NCBI RefSeq assembly: GCF_001618955.1
Contig: NZ_LVYV01000002.1
Span: 62,001-126,000 of the forward strand
Reading direction: 5' to 3'
Length of the DNA: 64,000 nucleotides
Source: Tardiphaga robiniae
Lineage (GTDB): Bacteria; Pseudomonadota; Alphaproteobacteria; Rhizobiales; Xanthobacteraceae
The position numbers and the translations under genes are program-made. Within the stretch, counting starts at the first letter, position 1. Each line of letters begins with the position of its first letter. Below are positions 9,235 through 17,697 of the stretch, piece by piece. The notes below the pieces were generated by a model. It was not told where the DNA came from. It saw only the letters and a list, made by a program, of their open reading frames with translations, and did no database searches.

Positions 9235-10023
9235 ATGAGCACGCCCGGCGATATCGTCATTGATATTGCGGACAGCATCGCGACGCTGCGTCTGGCCAAT
9301 CCGGCACGACGTAACGCGATCTCCACGGCGATGTGGAACAAGATCGCCGCCTTTGCCGGCGACGTCGCCACCCGCAAGGACATCGGTGTCGTGGTCATCC
9401 GCGGCGAGGGCGACCTGATGTTTTCCGCGGGCGCAGACATTTCCGACTTTGCTACGGCGCGCAGCGGCGAGGGCAATGCCCGTGCCTATGACGACCTGGT
9501 CGAGAATACCTGCCTGGCGATCGAGGCGATCCCGCAGCCGACCATCGGCCTGATCTATGGAGGCTGCATGGGTGCTGGCTCGTCTGTGGCGGCGAGTTGC
9601 GACATGCGCGTTGCTGCGGATGATGCCTTCTTCGCAGTACCCGCCGCCAAGCTAGGTCTGGGCTACGATCCGCGCGGCATTGCGCGCTTCATCCGCGTGT
9701 TCGGCGCCGGTGCGACGCGACAAGTCTTGTTTACGACCGATCGTCTGCCTGCCATGCGCGCTCATGCGCTGGGCGCGGTGCATGTCATCGCACCGAAGGC
9801 TGACATTGAATCGCTGGCTGGCGAGCTTGCAAGGAAGATCGCCGGCAATGCGCCGCTGACCATCAAGGCGGCCAAGGCTGCCATTCGTGCGCTGAGCACG
9901 AGTAATGCCGAACTCCTGGCTGAAGCCGAGCAGTTCTATGCCGCGGCCGACGCCAGCGCCGACTACGCCGAAGGCCGCAAGGCCTTTGCCGAGAAACGAC
10001 CCCCGCGCTTTACAGGAAGCTGA
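9235..10023 (+). CDS. Crotonase-superfamily protein lacking both canonical hydratase glutamates
   Basis: 262 residues with the enoyl-CoA hydratase/isomerase fold: NPARRNAIS near residue 25, the oxyanion-hole segment FSAGADISDF (63-72) and the GGCMGAGSS loop (109-117). In rat mitochondrial hydratase Glu144 and Glu164 are catalytic. The aligned positions here are Ser117 and Ala137. An Asp at about 145 (GLGYDP) could instead act as in isomerases or other crotonase-fold enzymes. It is therefore probably a CoA-ester isomerase, hydrolase or lyase rather than a simple hydratase. It starts 3 bp after the hydrolase stop in the same operon. Confidence 0.88.
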   Translation: MSTPGDIVIDIADSIATLRLANPARRNAISTAMWNKIAAFAGDVATRKDIGVVVIRGEGDLMFSAGADISDFATARSGEGNARAYDDLVENTCLAIEAIPQPTIGLIYGGCMGAGSSVAASCDMRVAADDAFFAVPAAKLGLGYDPRGIARFIRVFGAGATRQVLFTTDRLPAMRAHALGAVHVIAPKADIESLAGELARKIAGNAPLTIKAAKAAIRALSTSNAELLAEAEQFYAAADASADYAEGRKAFAEKRPPRFTGS

Positions 10024-10075
10024 TCTACCGACGAATTTTCGTTTCCATTTTCGCCAACCTCAGAAGGACACGCAC

Positions 10076-10885
10076 ATGGATCTCCAACTCAAAGGCAAAT
10101 GCGCTCTCGTCACCGGCGGTAGCGAAGGTATCGGCAAGGCGATTGCCATGACGCTGGCCAAGGAGGGCGTCAATGTCGCCATCTGCGCCCGCCGCATGGA
10201 GCCGCTGGAGAAAACCGCTGAAGAAATCCGCAACGCCTACGGGGTGACGGTGGTCGCGATTACCGCCGACCTCACCAAGGATGCGGATGCCAAGGCTTTC
10301 GTCGAGAAGGCTGCCAAGGAACTCGGTAGCGTCGACATCATGATCAACAATGCCGGCTCGGCGCCGGGCGGCGTGATCGAGACGCTCACCGAAGCCGACT
10401 GGGAACAGGCGCTCCAGCTCAAATTCATGGGCTATGTGCGCTGCCTGCGCTACGCGCTGCCGATCATGGTCAAGCAGGGCGGCGGCCGTGTCGTCAACCT
10501 GATCGGCAATGATGGCGTGAAGCCGTCCTATTGGGAAATCGCGCCGGGCGCGGCGAACGCTGCCGGTCAGAACATGACGCTGTCGCTCGCCGGCCAGTAT
10601 GGCCGCCACAACATCTCGTTCTGCGCAGTCAATCCGGGCCCGGTTCGCACCGAGCGCTGGGCTGGCCTCGTCAACGCCATGTCGCGCGACATGAAGATCT
10701 CCTACGAGGAAGCCGACAAGCTTGCGCCGGCCTCGATCCCGCTCGGCCGCATCGCCGAAGTCGAGGAAGTTGCAAACCTCGTGGTCATGCTCGCGTCACC
10801 ACTGGTGCAGATGGCGAACGGCACCATGATCGAAATCGATGGCGGTCAGGACAAGGCGCTGATGGATCGCTTCCGCGACCGGTAG
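10076..10885 (+). CDS. SDR-fold protein without the catalytic tetrad
   Basis: 269 residues with a normal Rossmann cofactor motif (TGGSEGIG, residues 13-20) and NNAG (91-94), but none of the classical SDR catalytic residues. The usual Asn is Lys116, the Ser position is in NLIGNDG (no Ser), the Tyr is Pro157 and the Lys is Asn161, in APGAANAAGQN. The C-terminal PGPVRTERW and IDGGQ segments are normal. It belongs to a divergent SDR branch or has an altered chemistry; it may bind NAD(P)(H) but use different residues. It is the third gene of the hydrolase-crotonase operon. Confidence 0.88.
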   Translation: MDLQLKGKCALVTGGSEGIGKAIAMTLAKEGVNVAICARRMEPLEKTAEEIRNAYGVTVVAITADLTKDADAKAFVEKAAKELGSVDIMINNAGSAPGGVIETLTEADWEQALQLKFMGYVRCLRYALPIMVKQGGGRVVNLIGNDGVKPSYWEIAPGAANAAGQNMTLSLAGQYGRHNISFCAVNPGPVRTERWAGLVNAMSRDMKISYEEADKLAPASIPLGRIAEVEEVANLVVMLASPLVQMANGTMIEIDGGQDKALMDRFRDR

Positions 10886-11187
10886 TCGTCAAAACAGAAC
10901 GCGCGGCGGCGGAATATCGCTGCCGCGCAGCTCTGCGAAATTCGGTCGCAGATGCGCGTGCATTGGCCGACATCAGATGATCAAAACTTCGGCGATGTGC
11001 TAGGCATGTTGCACCAAGACCGGTCTTGACAACGAAGAGGGTGCGCCGGACTATTTGCGTACAAACTAATTCGCGTTGCAAACATGGGGCTGCAAGCGAC
11101 GCAAGGGCGAACGGTTGATCCGTTTCTTGCGAAGGCTTCGGCGAGAATCACTTCTATCGCAAACGTCGATCACAACGGAGTTCGATC
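10886..11187. other. 302-bp intergenic region before the Liv-type importer
   Basis: No convincing gene was found. It holds the end of the SDR operon, without a clear U-tract terminator, and the promoter region of the binding-protein gene at 11188, including operator site D (11053-11066). Confidence 0.6.
11053..11066. promoter_or_regulatory. Putative operator GTTTGTNNGCAAAT, inverted orientation (site D)
   Basis: Reads ATTTGCGTACAAAC on the plus strand, which is GTTTGTACGCAAAT on the minus strand. It matches all 12 fixed bases of sites B and C and lies 122 bp upstream of the Liv-type binding-protein gene. Confidence 0.7.
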
Positions 11188-12411
11188 ATGATGACGGCTC
11201 GTTCCCTTCACTCACTCGCGATTGCCGGCACAATGGCCGGCGCACTGACATTGTCGTTCGGCCACGCGGCGCGCGCGCAGGACACGATCAAGATCGGTGA
11301 GCTCAACAGCTACAAGACACAGACCGCGTTCCTCGATCCCTACAAAAAGGGCTGGGAGCTGGCGATCGAACAGATCAATGCCAAGGGCGGCGTGCTCGGC
11401 AAGAAGCTTGAAGTGATTTCGCGCGATGATGGCTCCACGCCGGGTGATGCAGTGCGCGTGGCCGATGAGCTGGTGACGCGCGAAGGCGTCAACATCATCG
11501 CCGGAACGTTCCTCTCGCATATCGGTCTCGCGGTGACCGAATTCGCCGGCAAGAAGAAAGTGTTCTTCCTCGCTGCCGAGCCGCTGACCGACAAGATCAC
11601 TTGGCAGAACGGCAACAAGTATACGTTCCGCCTGCGTGCCACGACCTATATGCAGGTCGCGATGCTGCTGCCGGATGCGCTTGCTGCCAAGAAGAAGCGT
11701 TGGGCACTGGTCTATCCGAACTTCGAATACGGGCAGGCCGCGGTCGCGACCTTCAAGGAAATGATGAAGGCCAAGCAGCCTGACATCGAATTCGTCACCG
11801 AGCAGGCGCCGCCGCTCGGCAAGGTTGACGCCGGCGCCGTCGTGCAGGCCATCGACGATGCTAAGCCGGACGCGATCTTCAACGTGCTGTTCGGCGCGGA
11901 CTTCTCCAAGCTGGTGCGCGAGGGCACTACACGCGGCGTGTTCAAGGATCGCACCGTCGTGAGCCTGCTGTCGGGCGAGCCGGAATATCTCGATCCGGTG
12001 AAGGAAGAAGCGCCGGTCGGCTGGATCGTCACCGGCTATCCCTGGGACAAGATCAAGACCCCGGAATACCTGGCCTTCCTGACGGCCTATCAAAAGAAGT
12101 ACAATGACTATCCGCGTCTCGGTTCGATCGTCGGCTATGTGACCATGACCTCGCTCGCGGCCGGCATCGCTAAGGCAGGCTCCACCGACACCGACAAGCT
12201 GATCGCGGCCTTTGAGGGCTTGAAACTCGACAGCCCGTTCGGCCCGTTCATGTATCGCGCTAGCGACCATCAGGCGACGATGGGTGCCTATGTCGGCAAG
12301 ATCGCGCTTGAAGGCGGCAAGGGCACCATGAGCGACTTCAAATATGTCGATGGTGCATCTGTGCTGCCCAGCGACGCTGAAGTGAAGAAGCTCCGTCCCG
12401 CGACCGAGTAA
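11188..12411 (+). CDS. Branched-chain amino acid-type ABC transporter substrate-binding protein
   Basis: 407 residues with an N-terminal Sec signal peptide (hydrophobic segment about residues 10-25, cleavage near AARAQ-D). The mature part is a type I periplasmic binding protein of the Peripla_BP_6/LivJ class: IKIGELNSY at its start and AIEQINAKGGVLGKKLEV near residues 55-75. Such proteins in soil alphaproteobacteria often bind aromatic acids, amides or urea rather than leucine. It is the first gene of a four-gene importer. Site D lies in the promoter. Confidence 0.93.
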   Translation: MMTARSLHSLAIAGTMAGALTLSFGHAARAQDTIKIGELNSYKTQTAFLDPYKKGWELAIEQINAKGGVLGKKLEVISRDDGSTPGDAVRVADELVTREGVNIIAGTFLSHIGLAVTEFAGKKKVFFLAAEPLTDKITWQNGNKYTFRLRATTYMQVAMLLPDALAAKKKRWALVYPNFEYGQAAVATFKEMMKAKQPDIEFVTEQAPPLGKVDAGAVVQAIDDAKPDAIFNVLFGADFSKLVREGTTRGVFKDRTVVSLLSGEPEYLDPVKEEAPVGWIVTGYPWDKIKTPEYLAFLTAYQKKYNDYPRLGSIVGYVTMTSLAAGIAKAGSTDTDKLIAAFEGLKLDSPFGPFMYRASDHQATMGAYVGKIALEGGKGTMSDFKYVDGASVLPSDAEVKKLRPATE

Positions 12412-12441
12412 GAGGAAGTACGACGATGATCGCCGTTGATA

Positions 12442-12472
12442 CTCTCCCCGCGCGCCCGTTGCGGGGAGGGGG
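12442..12472 (+). repeat. Intra-operon REP-like hairpin containing the permease ribosome site
   Basis: CTCTCCCCGC (12442-12451) pairs with GCGGGGAG (12461-12468). The 3' arm runs on as a G-rich tract that is also the Shine-Dalgarno sequence (GGGGAGGGGG) 9 bp before the permease ATG at 12482. The repeat is of the same family as those at 5.5 and 59 kb. It may lower permease translation relative to the binding protein. Confidence 0.7.
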
Positions 12473-12481
12473 ATTCCTCCG

Positions 12482-14380
12482 ATGAGTTTCAACGCGTTTC
12501 TGTTTCAGGCGCTGAACGGCCTGTCTGCCGCCTCCGGCCTGTTCTTCGTGGCTGCCGGGTTGTCGCTGATCTTCGGCGTCACCCGGATCGTCAATATCGC
12601 CCACGGGTCCCTCTATATGATCGGGACCTATATCGCTTACAGCATCGCCACCAAGGTCGGCGGTGCCGTGGGTTTCTGGGGCGGCATTGTTCTGACCGCC
12701 TTGCTGGTGGCCCTGATCGGCGCTGCCATCGAGATCCTGCTGCTGCGGAGGATCTATAAGGCGCCCGAACTGTTTCAATTGCTCGCCACTTTCGCGCTGG
12801 TGCTCGTTATCAACGACGCGACGCTGTGGATCTGGGGTCCTGAGGATTTGCTTGGCCCGCGCGCGCCAGGCCTGACCGGCTCCATCGAGGTGCTCGGCCG
12901 CCGGCTGCCCACTTACGATATCTTCCTGATTTTCGTCGGCCCGTTCGTGCTGTGGATGCTGCATCTGGCGCTGGCCAAGACCCGCTTCGGCCGTCTGATG
13001 CGTGCGGCCACGCAGGACCGTGAGATGGTGGGCGCGCTCGGCGTCAACCAGGCCATGCTGTTCACGGGCGTGTTCGCGCTCGGCGCATTGCTCGCTGGCC
13101 TTGGCGGCGCGCTGCAGATCGCGCGCGAGCCGGCGACGCTGGCGACCGATCTGATCGTGATCGGCGACGCCTTCGTCGTCGTCGTGGTCGGCGGCATGGG
13201 GTCCATTTCTGGTGCCTATCTCGCTGCAGTCATCATCGCCGAGGTCAAGGCGCTGTGCATCGGCCTCGGCGTCGTGAATTTTGGCGGCTTCACGGTGAAT
13301 TTCTCCAAACTGACGCTGGTGGCGGAATTCCTCGTGATGGCTGCAGTGTTGATTGCGCGACCATATGGTCTGCTCGGTCGGGAGCAGGTAGCCGTGCGCA
13401 GTGTCGCCGAGCCTGAAGAGCCGCTACGTCCGGCGACTGCGGCCACGAAGATCGCTGGCCTCATCCTTCTTGTCGTTCTCGTGTGCCTGCCACTGATCGC
13501 CAAGAACTCGCCCTATACGCTGGTGTTGGGTATCGACGTGTTGATCGCCGTGCTGTTCGCGACCAGCCTGCATTTCATCATGGGGCCGGGCGGTATGCAT
13601 TCCTTCGGCCACGCGGCCTATTTCGGCCTCGGTGCTTACGGCGCAGCGCTGCTGGTGAAATGGTTTGCTGCGCCGATGGGACTCGCACTGGCAGCCGCGC
13701 CAGTGCTGGCGCTGTTCGGCGCGCTGCTGTTCGGCTGGTTCGCTGTGCGACTGTCCGGTGTCTATCTGGCGATGCTCACGCTCGCCTTCGCCCAGATCGT
13801 ATGGGCGGCCGTGTTCCAGTGGGAAACACTCACCGGCGGCTCCAACGGCGTACTCGGGGTGTGGCCGTCGGCGCCGTTCGACAGCCGTGGGGCATTCTAT
13901 TTCCTGACACTCGCACTGGCGGTGCTCGGCGTGTTTCTGCTCCGCAAATTCCTCTTCGCGCCATTCGGTTACGCGATGCGGGCAGGGCGTGACTCCCCCT
14001 TGCGCGCTGAAGCCATCGGTCTCGACGTCAAGCGCGTGCACTGGCTCGCTTTCGCTATTGCCGGTGCAGTCTGCGGCATCGCCGGCGGGCTGTTCGCCTT
14101 CGCCAAGGGCTCGATCTCGCCGGAAACCATCGGCGTCAGCCGCTCCATTGATGGTCTCGTCATGGTTCTCCTCGGCGGCATCCAGACCCTGACCGGCCCG
14201 ATCGTCGGTGCGTCGGTCTATGCGGTGCTGCAGGATTTCATGATGCGTTCGACAGAATACTGGCGGGCCTTGCTCGGCGGCATCATCCTGCTGCTGGTAC
14301 TGGCGTTCCCGAGTGGCATCGTCGGCGGTTTCGTCAAGCTGATCTCGCGACGAAAGACAACATCGAAGGCCGCATCATGA
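12482..14380 (+). CDS. Fused LivH-LivM branched-chain-type ABC permease
   Basis: 632 residues. Residues 1-290 match LivH (GVTRIVNIAHGSLYMIGTY near 30-50, then GGMGSISGAYLAA near 240). After a linker, residues 320-620 match LivM (MGPGGMHSFGHAAYFGLGAYG near 362-382, TGGSNGVLGV, and a C-terminal GGIQTLTGPIVGASVY). In most bacteria these are two genes. Here one polypeptide supplies both halves of the channel, with about 15 or more membrane segments. It overlaps the next gene by ATGA. Substrate unknown; context suggests the same compound class as the nearby catabolic enzymes. Confidence 0.93.
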   Translation: MSFNAFLFQALNGLSAASGLFFVAAGLSLIFGVTRIVNIAHGSLYMIGTYIAYSIATKVGGAVGFWGGIVLTALLVALIGAAIEILLLRRIYKAPELFQLLATFALVLVINDATLWIWGPEDLLGPRAPGLTGSIEVLGRRLPTYDIFLIFVGPFVLWMLHLALAKTRFGRLMRAATQDREMVGALGVNQAMLFTGVFALGALLAGLGGALQIAREPATLATDLIVIGDAFVVVVVGGMGSISGAYLAAVIIAEVKALCIGLGVVNFGGFTVNFSKLTLVAEFLVMAAVLIARPYGLLGREQVAVRSVAEPEEPLRPATAATKIAGLILLVVLVCLPLIAKNSPYTLVLGIDVLIAVLFATSLHFIMGPGGMHSFGHAAYFGLGAYGAALLVKWFAAPMGLALAAAPVLALFGALLFGWFAVRLSGVYLAMLTLAFAQIVWAAVFQWETLTGGSNGVLGVWPSAPFDSRGAFYFLTLALAVLGVFLLRKFLFAPFGYAMRAGRDSPLRAEAIGLDVKRVHWLAFAIAGAVCGIAGGLFAFAKGSISPETIGVSRSIDGLVMVLLGGIQTLTGPIVGASVYAVLQDFMMRSTEYWRALLGGIILLLVLAFPSGIVGGFVKLISRRKTTSKAAS

Positions 14381-15144
14381 GCGACCTCGCCATTCGTTCC
14401 CTGTCGAAAACCTTCGGCGGCGTTCGTGCCGTCAACGAGGTCTCGTTCGACATCAAGCGTGGTGAATTCCTCGCGCTGATCGGCCCCAACGGCGCCGGCA
14501 AGTCGACCTGCTTCAACATGATCAACGGCCAGCTGCCGCCGGATTCCGGCGAGATCTTGTTCGAGGGCGCCAAGCTCAACGGCAAGAAGCCACGCGATAT
14601 CTGGCGCCTTGGTATCGGTCGTACCTTTCAGGTGGCCGCGACGTTCAATTCGATGACGGTCATCGAGAATGTGCAGATGGCACTGATCTCTCACGCCAAT
14701 CAGGTCTATCGGCTGTGGAAGCCGGCGTCGTCGCTGCATCGTGAACGCGCGCTGGAGCTGCTCGCGCAAGTCGGCATGCAGGATGCGGCCGACCGGCCGA
14801 GCCGTGAACTGGCTTATGGCGACGTCAAGCGCGTCGAGCTGGCGATTGCGCTCGCCAACGATCCCCGCCTGCTGCTGATGGACGAGCCGACGGCCGGCAT
14901 GGCGCCCAAGGAGCGCAACGACCTGATTGCGCTGGTGAAACGTCTGGTGATCGAGAAGGGCATCTCCGTGCTGTTCACCGAACATTCGATGGATGTGGTG
15001 TTCGCCTTCGCCGATCGCATCATCGTGTTGGCGCGGGGCCGGCTGATCGCCGACGGTGACGCCAAGTCGATCCGTGACAATCCGCAGGTGAGGGAAGTGT
15101 ATTTCGGCACCGGCAAGACATTCCAGAAATCGGGGGCCCACTGA
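14377..15144 (+). CDS. Branched-chain-type ABC transporter ATPase (LivG-like)
   Basis: 255 residues with Walker A GPNGAGKST near residue 36, Walker B LLLMDEPTAGM and the LivG-type insert after Walker A. The signature motif is unusual: LAYGDVKRVELAIALA replaces LSGGQ, which is within the variation seen in LivG proteins. Coupled to the fused permease by an ATGA overlap and to livF by a one-base overlap. Confidence 0.93.
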   Translation: MSDLAIRSLSKTFGGVRAVNEVSFDIKRGEFLALIGPNGAGKSTCFNMINGQLPPDSGEILFEGAKLNGKKPRDIWRLGIGRTFQVAATFNSMTVIENVQMALISHANQVYRLWKPASSLHRERALELLAQVGMQDAADRPSRELAYGDVKRVELAIALANDPRLLLMDEPTAGMAPKERNDLIALVKRLVIEKGISVLFTEHSMDVVFAFADRIIVLARGRLIADGDAKSIRDNPQVREVYFGTGKTFQKSGAH

Positions 15145-15872
15145 TGAGCGCTCCGATGCTCTCGGTCGAAAATTTCGGCGCCTCCTATGGCGCCGCGCAG
15201 ATCCTTTACGACCTCAGCCTGCAGGTCGGGCGCGGCGAAGTCGTCGCACTGATGGGCCGCAACGGCGCCGGCAAGACCACGACCATGAAGGCCATCATGG
15301 GCCTGATGGCGCAGTCCACTGGCAAGATCCGGTTCGACGGCCACGATATCTCCGGCAAGCAGCCTTACGAGATCGCGCGGCTCGGCCTCGGCTTCACGCC
15401 GGAAGACCGTCGTATCTTCTCCGATCTGACGGTATTGGAAAATCTCGACATCGGTCGCCAGCCGCCGCGCAAGTTCAGCGACGGCGTGCCGGCGCCGGTC
15501 TGGACCGAAGAGAAGCTGCTGGCGCTGTTTCCCAATCTCGGCGAAATGCCGAACCGTCCGGGCGGTCGGATGAGCGGTGGCGAACAGCAGATGCTCACGG
15601 TGGCGCGGACGCTGATGGGCAATCCGCTGCTGATGCTGTTGGACGAGCCGTCCGAGGGCGTCGCCCCCCTGATCGTCGAGTTGATGGCCAACACCATTCT
15701 CGAGCTCAAGAAGGCGGGCGTATCGATCCTGCTGTCCGAGCAGAATGTTCATTTCGCCGAACTGGTGTCCGACAGAGCCTATGTCCTGGAGAAGGGACAA
15801 ATCCAATGGAACGGAACTATGGCCGAGCTCGCGGAGAATATTGACATTCAGCGGGCTTATTTGACGGTGTAA
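15144..15872 (+). CDS. Branched-chain-type ABC transporter ATPase (LivF-like)
   Basis: 242 residues with Walker A GRNGAGKTT, signature RMSGGEQQMLTVARTL, and Walker B LMLLDEPSEGVAPL, the LivF hallmark. It pairs with the LivG-like ATPase to power the fused LivHM permease. The start codon shares one base with the preceding stop. The MarR gene follows after 69 bp, probably in the same transcript or with its own weak promoter. Confidence 0.93.
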   Translation: MSAPMLSVENFGASYGAAQILYDLSLQVGRGEVVALMGRNGAGKTTTMKAIMGLMAQSTGKIRFDGHDISGKQPYEIARLGLGFTPEDRRIFSDLTVLENLDIGRQPPRKFSDGVPAPVWTEEKLLALFPNLGEMPNRPGGRMSGGEQQMLTVARTLMGNPLLMLLDEPSEGVAPLIVELMANTILELKKAGVSILLSEQNVHFAELVSDRAYVLEKGQIQWNGTMAELAENIDIQRAYLTV

Positions 15873-15941
15873 CGATCAAAACTTCATCTGTCGCAACAAC
15901 CGAAGATCGTCCATAACTAGCAAGAGATCATCGGGGACGAC

Positions 15942-16403
15942 ATGGCGCAGAAACCGAGCAAGCTGAAGGCCCTTCCGGCCGTGGAGCCGTCGCCGGACTA
16001 TGTCCTTGACGCCCAGGTCGGCTTCCTGATGCGCGTGGCGATGCAGCGCCACACCTCCATCTTCATGTCCAACATGATCGAGGATCTGACCCAGACGCAA
16101 TTTGCCGTGCTGGCGAAGCTGCATGAGGTCGGTCCGAGTTCGCAGAACCATCTCGGCCGCCTGGTCTATCTCGATGCCGCCACCATCAAGGGTGTGGTCG
16201 ATCGGCTGGGCCTGCGTGGTTTCATCACCACCGGTAGCGACCCCACGGATCGCCGTCGCCGTGCGGTGTCGCTGACCGAGAAGGGCGCCCGCGTGGTCGA
16301 GGCCGCCATCCGCGTCGCCGCGGAAGTCAGCGCCAAGACGCTTCGGCCGCTGACGGCCGAAGAGCAGCGCACGCTGACGCGATTGCTGAAGAAGATCACG
16401 TAG
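15942..16403 (+). CDS. MarR-family transcriptional regulator
   Basis: 153 residues. The winged-helix DNA-binding region is visible as SSQNHLGRLVYLDAATIKGVVDRLGLRGFI (about residues 66-95), followed by the wing TDRRRRAVSLTEKG. The N-terminal GFLMRVAMQRHTSIF helix is seen in MarR proteins that control aromatic and N-heteroaromatic catabolism. It is the only complete local regulator in the 4.6-24 kb block. It is therefore the best candidate to bind the GTTTGTNNGCAAAT sites, although no such site is seen in front of its own gene. Confidence 0.92.
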   Translation: MAQKPSKLKALPAVEPSPDYVLDAQVGFLMRVAMQRHTSIFMSNMIEDLTQTQFAVLAKLHEVGPSSQNHLGRLVYLDAATIKGVVDRLGLRGFITTGSDPTDRRRRAVSLTEKGARVVEAAIRVAAEVSAKTLRPLTAEEQRTLTRLLKKIT

Positions 16404-16631
16404 TTCGCCCGGGTATTCATCGCACAACGTCAGATTTTAGTCAGCTTGACCTGCCTTGCAGCGTCTGAGCGGAGTTTGCGCTCGACGTGGATAACGTATA
16501 GACTAAAATTACAATTTTAAATTGTTTTCCAATTTCGTTAATTTATATGTTTCATCAAGCGCCAGTTGTCATGCATGTGCATCCCACGATGAAGCCCTGC
16601 TACTGGATCGCTGCACTGTGGGACACTTGGC
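16404..16631. other. AT-rich junction region with inverted repeat
   Basis: After the MarR gene base composition drops sharply (16500-16555 is mostly A and T). A 9-bp inverted repeat ATTTTAGTC (16434-16442) and GACTAAAAT (16501-16509) is present. GTATAGACT near 16496 could be part of a -10 element for the downstream low-GC gene. No attachment site or transposase is visible. Confidence 0.5.
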
Positions 16632-17696
16632 ATGTTTGGCGCATGGATCTCGTCGGCTATCAGAGGCATCGGCGAGCATTGGCAACTCGTTCTGATCGCA
16701 GCATTGTTGGCTTGTCTAATTCTGCAGCCTCTTGGAAACTTCTTACTTTACGGCTGGAGTCGCAAGGCAGAGGAAATCAACAGCAGTTTGCGAACGGAAG
16801 CTAAGAAGACTTACTTGAGTGTCTTCTGGGACCGGACCGTCGAATTGCCCAAAGTGGAGAGTGAATTTTCAGAACTCTACTACACTTGGTACGGAAGAAG
16901 GCGCTTTCTCATTCCGCTACTTCTTATTTTTTGCGTTGTTGTAGCCGTGACGCTATTTTTGGGATCGGAGTTAGTGGAGATTGCTAACGGTAGAAGCCAA
17001 AAATTCAGCGCCGCCTGTGCCGCAGTAGCCGGAGCATACACATTTGTAGCTTGGGACTTCCTCGGTCGGGCACAGCGCCGAAATGTCACGACCTCTGCAA
17101 TTATGCGCGGCGCGCTACGCTTAAGTATGGCCGTCCCCGTTGGATTTGCTTTCGCTGCGGTCGTTAGCGCTGACTTAGGGCTTTTCATAAGTTTCGCAGT
17201 TGGCGTTTTCCCGTTGGAGACTATCAGTACAATATTGCGCCGGTTGGTGAATGATAAATTGAAAATTGAACTCGGTGCGAATAGCGCGCCTGATCAGGTT
17301 GCGACGCTCTCGGGAATTGATCGATCTATAGCTGATCGCATCGAAGACGCGGATATTACGACGATACCGCAGTTGGCTTGGTGCGATCCCATTCTTCTGA
17401 CCATGCGGACGAATCTGTCGTTTGATTATGTGGTTGATATAGTGGGGCAGGCATTGGCTTGGGTCTATCTGGGCGAGAAATTGCAGATATTAAGAATGTT
17501 TGGGTTGCGGAGCGCGTACGAAATTAAAGTCTTCATGGATGAGTTAGAGGGATCCGACAAGAATTTGAAGAGCAACGCATCAAAGGTTTTAATTGCGGCT
17601 TCGTTAGCTTCGCAAATCCCTGAAGAAGGACTAAAGTATGCCTTTGAGCAGATAGCTGGAGATAAGGCGACCCAGTTTTTGTACGAGGCCTCTTGA
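16632..17696 (+). CDS. Unrecognised polytopic membrane protein with HhH-like C-terminal domain, low GC
   Basis: 354 residues, no family recognised. Hydrophobic segments lie near 18-40, 92-112, 126-145 and 162-197. The stretch 41-90 between the first two is charged. The soluble C-terminal part (200-354) contains TLSGIDRSIADRIEDADITT and then IPQLAWCDPILLTMRT (225-260), which resembles the helix-hairpin-helix repeats of DNA-binding or scaffold proteins. GC content in sampled stretches is about 38-42 percent, against over 60 percent in neighbours, with many TTA, ATA and AGA-type codons. This indicates recent transfer. It ends 1 bp before the end of the convergent molybdenum-hydroxylase operon. 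No partner gene of the same composition is adjacent. Confidence 0.75.
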   Translation: MFGAWISSAIRGIGEHWQLVLIAALLACLILQPLGNFLLYGWSRKAEEINSSLRTEAKKTYLSVFWDRTVELPKVESEFSELYYTWYGRRRFLIPLLLIFCVVVAVTLFLGSELVEIANGRSQKFSAACAAVAGAYTFVAWDFLGRAQRRNVTTSAIMRGALRLSMAVPVGFAFAAVVSADLGLFISFAVGVFPLETISTILRRLVNDKLKIELGANSAPDQVATLSGIDRSIADRIEDADITTIPQLAWCDPILLTMRTNLSFDYVVDIVGQALAWVYLGEKLQILRMFGLRSAYEIKVFMDELEGSDKNLKSNASKVLIAASLASQIPEEGLKYAFEQIAGDKATQFLYEAS

Positions 17697-17697
17697 T

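Noticed and set aside
11212-12492. Long minus-strand open frame opposite the Liv-type binding protein
   Set aside because: Antisense shadow; composition typical of reverse-complement codons.
10979-15885. 12-bp exact repeat GATCAAAACTTC at 10979 and 15874 in two intergenic regions, possible MarR site
   Set aside because: Not palindromic, and many 12-bp pairs are expected by chance in 64 kb; no third copy seen.
16404-17697. Prophage or integrative element around the low-GC gene
   Set aside because: No integrase, transposase, tRNA target or flanking direct repeats are visible; only composition supports transfer.
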